From Candidatus Thorarchaeota archaeon SMTZ1-83 (GTDB lineage: Archaea; Asgardarchaeota; Thorarchaeia; Thorarchaeales; Thorarchaeaceae): DNA of 9,710 nt. The notes beneath the pieces are model-generated. The model was not told the DNA's origin, made no database searches, and saw only the letters and a list, made by a program, of their open reading frames with translations. The translations under genes were made by a program, and so were the position numbers. Each line of letters starts with the position of its first letter. The first letter of the stretch is position 1. Below, in pieces: positions 6,210 to 9,710 of the stretch. Where the stretch lies: NCBI GenBank assembly GCA_001563325.1, contig LRSK01000020.1, positions 1-9,710 on the forward strand, in the 5' to 3' direction.

Positions 6210-6372
6210 TTAGTAGCATCTCTTTGGAGAGATGAGTCTGCCCTCTGCCGTGAGTGATTTGACTATCTTTGACACCTTGGGTTTAGCAATGCCAGTAACC
6301 TCCGCAGCGTCGCCAGCTCTAAATGGCTTGTATGCTTCAGCAAAGGCCCTGTATAGTTTCTCTCAGCATCAT
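6210..6372 (-). pseudogene. Frame-disrupted small archaeal winged-helix DNA-binding protein
   Basis: The minus frame from 6362 to the TAA at 6212-6210 encodes 50 residues: EKLYRAFAEAYKPFRAGDAAE, then VTGIAKPKVSKIVKSL and TAEGRLISPKRCY. This is a clear helix-turn-helix (GDAAEVTGI, then recognition helix PKVSKIVKSL) followed by a wing, ending in SPKRCY, which I recall as the signature of a family of very small archaeal regulators that usually continue CYYA. Two lesions are visible. The frame has no start: it opens right after a TGA (6365-6363), while ATG 6372 or 6369 lies in the next frame, so removing one A from the run at 6359-6357 would restore MMLRELYRAF. And the stop TAA replaces what would be a second Tyr codon before GCA (Ala). 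It lies between two minus-strand genes and upstream of the reductoisomerase homologue. A decayed regulator or an assembly indel would explain it equally well. This also accounts for the gene-free gap 6136-6420. Confidence 0.58.
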
Positions 6373-6420
6373 CTGTCACATCGATGCCTCGAGCGAATTA
6401 CCAAGCGGGGGAAGACTTGC

Positions 6421-7449
6421 CTAGATATCACTCTGTGGATGACGACGACTTAGAAAGGACGCTAGACTTGAGATGATTACTAGTGTGGGACCTACTAATA
6501 ATCCAGCCCACGCAAATGGAGCCAGCGCCGCGACGAGCAATAGCTTCATCGGAGCCGAGGATTCGAGCTCCCAGTCCGTTCTAAGGGCAATTCTGAGAGT
6601 GGCAACACCAAGCAGCAGAGGAATCATTGCGAACGCCGCAGTCACCACAACTTGTACATTTGCCGGCACGGTCGAAATGGCAACGATCATCTGAAACAAT
6701 GTGGCTACTCCACTTGCCACAAACGTCAGGCCGCCAGTGATTGCCAACCAACTAGGCAAGCTGCTTTTACCTCGAAGATCTTTTCGCTTTATCAGGAGAT
6801 ATGCAAGGCCAACAATCACAGTCGCAACAAAGGGTGAGATAATGAAGAGCAAGTTCTGACCATTCCACTGATGGATAATCATCACACTGAAAGGAACAAG
6901 TATCCATTCATCTAGGCTGAAACTTTCAACGTAACCGAGTGCGAGGGCAAAACGTCCTCCAGAGGAGGGCTCATAGACCGCCAAGAAGTACGTACCAGTC
7001 TGGGCTGCTATTGTGTCAACATTCGCCATTGCATAGAAACTGGTTGGTGTGAAGCCTTCGTACTCTGGATGTGGCGTTCCACTCTCAACTATTATGACGC
7101 CTCCAAAGTCTGGAGTCTCAAGATAACTTGGAGCCACTCCTTCATCTAGTAGACCTGGTCCCATCAGGGCCATAACTGGACGAAACTCTGAAGGATCTTG
7201 ACTGATGGGAATCATGAGCGTCAGATGTATTCTTTCTCCTTGCTCCATCTGGAAGCGAAAGTAGTGTGGCTCCTCACCTTCATGAAGGTCGGAATACACG
7301 ACCCATGACTTCGTGGGATTCATAATCTCAACTGCAGTATCCAGAGTCTCGCCTGGCTCAGGTGCGACAGGCACATGTGCACTCACACTGCTTGTGAAGA
7401 GACCAATTAGAGCTACACTGGCCAGTAGGATCAACAATCTCCGGTTCAT
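6421..7449 (-). CDS. Membrane-anchored protein with extracytoplasmic beta domain and four C-terminal helices
   Basis: 342 residues. Seen: a signal peptide MNRRLLILLASVALIGLF..SVSA (1-24, likely cleaved before His25); an extracytoplasmic region (about 25-195) with alternating short strands, AVEIMNPTKSWVVYSDLHEG (39-58), YFRFQMEQGERIHLTLMIP (63-81), ALMGPGL (94-100), then GTYFLAVYEPSSGGRFALALGYVESF (152-177), a pattern like the PPC/jelly-roll-type domains that bind carbohydrate or cap secreted proteins; and four membrane helices (about 198-220, 233-257, 264-288, 301-333) with a basic tail. The open frame extends to 7524, but the signal peptide, and a TATTAA box 26 to 21 bases before ATG 7449, favour this start and a leaderless transcript. 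It ends in ordinary polar residues with no sortase-like signal. It is divergent from the MFS transporter, so it could be a surface sensor or binding protein for the same substrate (inference). No exact family named. Confidence 0.72.
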   Translation of the reverse strand: MNRRLLILLASVALIGLFTSSVSAHVPVAPEPGETLDTAVEIMNPTKSWVVYSDLHEGEEPHYFRFQMEQGERIHLTLMIPISQDPSEFRPVMALMGPGLLDEGVAPSYLETPDFGGVIIVESGTPHPEYEGFTPTSFYAMANVDTIAAQTGTYFLAVYEPSSGGRFALALGYVESFSLDEWILVPFSVMIIHQWNGQNLLFIISPFVATVIVGLAYLLIKRKDLRGKSSLPSWLAITGGLTFVASGVATLFQMIVAISTVPANVQVVVTAAFAMIPLLLGVATLRIALRTDWELESSAPMKLLLVAALAPFAWAGLLVGPTLVIISSLASFLSRRHPQSDI

Positions 7450-7459
7450 AGTCACCAGA

Positions 7460-7475
7460 TTAACTATTGTTAATA
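7460..7475 (-). promoter_or_regulatory. TATA box overlapped by an inverted repeat
   Basis: TATTAA (7475-7470, minus strand) sits 26 to 21 bases before ATG 7449. The perfect inverted repeat TTAAC-TATT-GTTAA (7460-7473) overlaps it, a placement typical of an operator that blocks TBP binding. The box position supports a leaderless start; the operator is inferred. Confidence 0.45.
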
Positions 7476-7534
7476 TCAATGCTTCGGTAGGTGATAGGGG
7501 CAGACAGGGGTAATGTAAGCGCACCTCAGGAAAA

Positions 7535-7554
7535 CTTCAGGAGTAACACTGAAG
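7535..7554. promoter_or_regulatory. Inverted repeat CTTCAG-N8-CTGAAG in the divergent intergenic region
   Basis: Perfect 6-base arms separated by 8 bases, 43 bases before the transporter start and 86 bases before the start of the divergent gene. The symmetry and spacing suit a dimeric winged-helix regulator. No TATA box for the transporter is obvious next to it. Confidence 0.3.
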
Positions 7555-7597
7555 AGCGAGTGCATGAGTATTCCACCCTGCAGGAAGTGAGTATTGC

Positions 7598-8953
7598 ATG
7601 CTCCCGCTATACAAGAAGGTCGGTTACTCAATGGGACGATTTGGTCCATCATTCCTATTGAGTGTAGTACAGCTCAGTCTCTTCTGGATCTATGGAACGC
7701 GGTTCTCGCTTAACTGGCTTCTAAATGGAATCTCGCTCTCTGCATCGTACATTGTGATTGGACTCACGCATTGGTTGACTGGATACTACAGTGACAGGTT
7801 GAAATCTCGTCTGGGTAGGCGAAAGCCATTCATCATCGTTGGTACACCCGGAGTCGTAGTTACTTGCTTCCTGCTTTTCGTGCCCGACTGGTTCCTCAAC
7901 ACTGGAGATCCAGCCATAGAACTTCTTGTCTTCTCATACTATCTGACTATGCTGTGTCTGTTCAAGTTCTTCTATGCATTACTAATGACAGCTCATCAAT
8001 CGTGGCTGCCCGAGATAACTACAGAAGGTGAGAGGCCACTAGTTTCCGGTCTAATGAACACATTCAACTTCACGGCTAGTTCGGGCGGTGCTATTCTCGG
8101 GTTTGTGACACCACTGCTGTTCATCGCGGGGCCTCCACAGAGACTGAGTGACTTCGGTTTGAGCCTGCTTCTGGTCTTCTGTGGCATCACGTTTCTGTTC
8201 TTGATACCATCAATGACTGTGATAAGAGAGAGACCCGATATCACACCAATCAAGCGAAGTCTAAGAGAAGAAACTGAGATCGCCTTGAGAAATCGCACAT
8301 TCGTCGGATGGACAGTGGCTGTGGGATTCCTGTCTTTCACATTCATAGCCCTGACTCAACAGCTCGTAGGCTTCATTCAAGAAGTACTACTTCTTGACAC
8401 CATCGAAACTCTAATTCCAGCCGCTCTGTCAATGCTTGGGTCTACGATGGTCTTTTTCTACCTCTGGCTAGTTGGCATTCGTCGCATGGGCAAGAAGAAG
8501 TCGCTGATGATTGGCCTCATTGTGCTGGCAGTCTTGACACCCCTAACACCCATATTGAGGGGAATAGGCGAGTTGATCGGTTTCACAACTGCTGCCATAC
8601 TGTTCTTCGTGCCACTTGGCGCTGGCATGGCCATCTACTATCTAATGAGCTATGTTGTACCTGCAGATATCGCCCATGTTGATGAGATTGTGACTGGTGA
8701 GAGTCGCGCCGGCATATACACAGGCTTTATCGGTGTGCCTCTGAATCTGTTTCAGGCGGCGTCGACACTGCTTCTAGGTTGGTTCATGGAATACTCTGTT
8801 ACAGCAACTGGAGGTGAGCTATGGGGCCTGATGTGGTGGGGACCAGTCTTCGCACCCTTCCTTCTTATTGCTGCATTCATACTTCGCTACATCGACATAG
8901 ATCCTGACTTTGGGGCACTTTCAACCACAAAAGAGGAGTCCGAAACTGCGTGA
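7598..8953 (+). CDS. MFS transporter of the GPH/MelB or SLC45-like sugar-cation symporter type
   Basis: 451 residues with about twelve membrane segments. Seen: the loop 2-3 signature GYYSDRLKSRLGRRKPFI (62-79), the hallmark (G-x3-SDR-x-RS-x-GRRKP-like) of glycoside-pentoside-hexuronide and SLC45-type carriers; SWLPEI (135-140), matching the family's conserved PE motif after helix 4; the related loop RRMGKKKSL (295-303) in the second half; and PADIAHVDEIVTGESRAGIYTG (355-376), which corresponds to the GPH motif ADxxDxxxxxTGxRxxGxxxG between helices 10 and 11. These carriers usually move sugars or glycosides with Na+ or H+; the substrate cannot be read from the sequence. ATG 7598 follows AGGAAG (7582-7587) by 10 bases. 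The stop TGA overlaps the GTG start of the hydrolase gene (GTGA), so the two are translationally coupled and probably act on the same compound. Confidence 0.87.
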   Translation: MLPLYKKVGYSMGRFGPSFLLSVVQLSLFWIYGTRFSLNWLLNGISLSASYIVIGLTHWLTGYYSDRLKSRLGRRKPFIIVGTPGVVVTCFLLFVPDWFLNTGDPAIELLVFSYYLTMLCLFKFFYALLMTAHQSWLPEITTEGERPLVSGLMNTFNFTASSGGAILGFVTPLLFIAGPPQRLSDFGLSLLLVFCGITFLFLIPSMTVIRERPDITPIKRSLREETEIALRNRTFVGWTVAVGFLSFTFIALTQQLVGFIQEVLLLDTIETLIPAALSMLGSTMVFFYLWLVGIRRMGKKKSLMIGLIVLAVLTPLTPILRGIGELIGFTTAAILFFVPLGAGMAIYYLMSYVVPADIAHVDEIVTGESRAGIYTGFIGVPLNLFQAASTLLLGWFMEYSVTATGGELWGLMWWGPVFAPFLLIAAFILRYIDIDPDFGALSTTKEESETA

Positions 8954-9710
8954 CTATCGAGTACATTCCTGGGGCAGAGCCTCTATATATCGAGGGGAAT
9001 GAAACTGGGTGTCTTCTGCTTCATGGGGCCGGTGGAGGAACTACATGGGATTTGAAGGAGTTCGCGGATGTCCTGCATTCGAGAACCGGAATGACAGTCT
9101 GGTTGCCGGCACTGAAAGGGTTTGGCACGAAGCCTGACGACCTCTACGAAATCACCTTCGATCATTGGCTAGCCGATGCCCGCGCTGGGATTGACAGACT
9201 AGGCGAAGAGTGCAGTCGGACATTCGTCGTGGGCCATAGCGTCGGCGGCCTGCTTACTCTGCTTCTGGCGTCTGAACGTAAGGATATCAGCGCCATCGTC
9301 ACCTGGGCCACCCCAATCGCGGTGCAGTATCGCCTCATAGGGTTGCTCCCAATAATCATCAGAATACCCCTTCTAAGGCGTCTAATTCCAGAGAGATACC
9401 CTACGAATCCGTCGGAAAAACTAAGGGAGCAAGGATGGATTGGATACGATTGGATTCCGCCAGTGGTTGGGCTTGCAGCAAGGGACGGTATGAAGCGCGT
9501 GAAGAAAGCTTTCGCTGACGTTACTTGCCCTGCGTTCATAGTCCAAGGATCCGAGGACAAGGCAATATCAGAGAATAGTGCCGAAAGGATATTCGAGGCA
9601 CTCGCCTCAGAAAGGAAGGAGTTCTGGATTGTAGAGGAGGCAGGTCATGCCATTATGAATCATGAGAAGACGAAGGACGACCTGTTTGCTCGTACGATAG
9701 ACTTCCTCGA
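8950..9710 (+). CDS. Alpha/beta hydrolase, carboxylesterase/monoacylglycerol-lipase-like (3' end outside window)
   Basis: 253 residues are visible and the frame is still open at the window edge. Seen: oxyanion loop LLLHGAGGG (22-30); nucleophile elbow VVGHSVGGLL with Ser97; acid residue in VQGSEDKAI (Asp203); and EEAGHAIM (His233), completing a Ser-Asp-His triad in canonical order and spacing, with a lid-like insertion of basic and hydrophobic residues (about 123-175). The final DLFARTIDFL is the usual C-terminal helix, so only a few residues are probably missing. The order and the total near 255-260 residues match Est30-type carboxylesterases and bacterial monoglyceride lipases, which cleave short acyl esters in the cytosol. 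The GTG start at 8950 overlaps the transporter stop (GTGA), with GAGGAG at 8933-8938, 11 bases before it. There is no signal peptide, so it would act after uptake. Enzyme class secure, substrate unknown. Confidence 0.88.
   Translation, partial: MTIEYIPGAEPLYIEGNETGCLLLHGAGGGTTWDLKEFADVLHSRTGMTVWLPALKGFGTKPDDLYEITFDHWLADARAGIDRLGEECSRTFVVGHSVGGLLTLLLASERKDISAIVTWATPIAVQYRLIGLLPIIIRIPLLRRLIPERYPTNPSEKLREQGWIGYDWIPPVVGLAARDGMKRVKKAFADVTCPAFIVQGSEDKAISENSAERIFEALASERKEFWIVEEAGHAIMNHEKTKDDLFARTIDFL

Noticed and set aside
6232..6453. + strand frame of 73 codons.
   Set aside because: It is antisense to the small winged-helix remnant, whose protein pattern is far more convincing.
9162..9560. Minus-strand frame of 132 codons at the window end.
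   Set aside because: Antisense to the alpha/beta hydrolase, which has a complete catalytic triad.

Overview
The window looks archaeal and most likely comes from an uncultured Asgard-type genome. This rests on inference, because no marker gene is present. The signs are an Lrp/AsnC-type regulator with two winged helices, a very small winged-helix protein ending in the archaeal-style signature SPKRCY, start codons of all three kinds (ATG, GTG, TTG) behind GGAGG/GGTGA ribosome sites, and at least one gene whose TATA-like box lies about 26 bases before its ATG, as in leaderless archaeal transcripts. No rRNA, tRNA, CRISPR array, transposase or insertion sequence was seen.

Layout. 1-758: an isoprenylcysteine-methyltransferase-like membrane protein (+). 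612-1192: minus-strand small genes, namely a conserved-looking helical protein whose reading frame runs on antisense through the methyltransferase gene, and behind it a frame-disrupted remnant. 1212-3375: two + strand membrane-protein genes 31 bases apart. The first carries the His/Cys dyad pattern of clan CD (caspase/CHAT/legumain-like) peptidases between membrane segments; the second is an unrecognised multi-pass protein. 3574-4012: two tiny minus-strand membrane proteins in tandem that are recognisable paralogues of each other; the second is only 54 residues. 4171-5097: the double Lrp-like regulator (+), convergent with a divergent ketol-acid-reductoisomerase-like enzyme (5110-6135, -). 6210-6372: a frame-disrupted small winged-helix gene (-). 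6421-7449: a secreted or membrane-anchored protein with an extracytoplasmic beta-rich domain and four membrane helices (-). 7598-9710: a GPH/MelB-like MFS transporter translationally coupled (GTGA overlap) to an alpha/beta hydrolase that runs off the window (+).

How the parts may work together. The transporter and hydrolase look like an uptake-and-hydrolysis pair. It faces the beta-domain membrane protein across a shared intergenic region with two inverted repeats, so the three may be co-regulated. The Lrp-like protein lies tail to tail with the reductoisomerase homologue, whose catalytic His and Lys are replaced although the metal ligands remain, so it probably does not do ordinary branched-chain amino acid synthesis. 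The most promising undescribed system is the clan CD-like membrane protein with its membrane partner (1212-3375). Three small genes in the window appear broken or have lost a stop codon, which points to decay or to local indel errors in the assembly.
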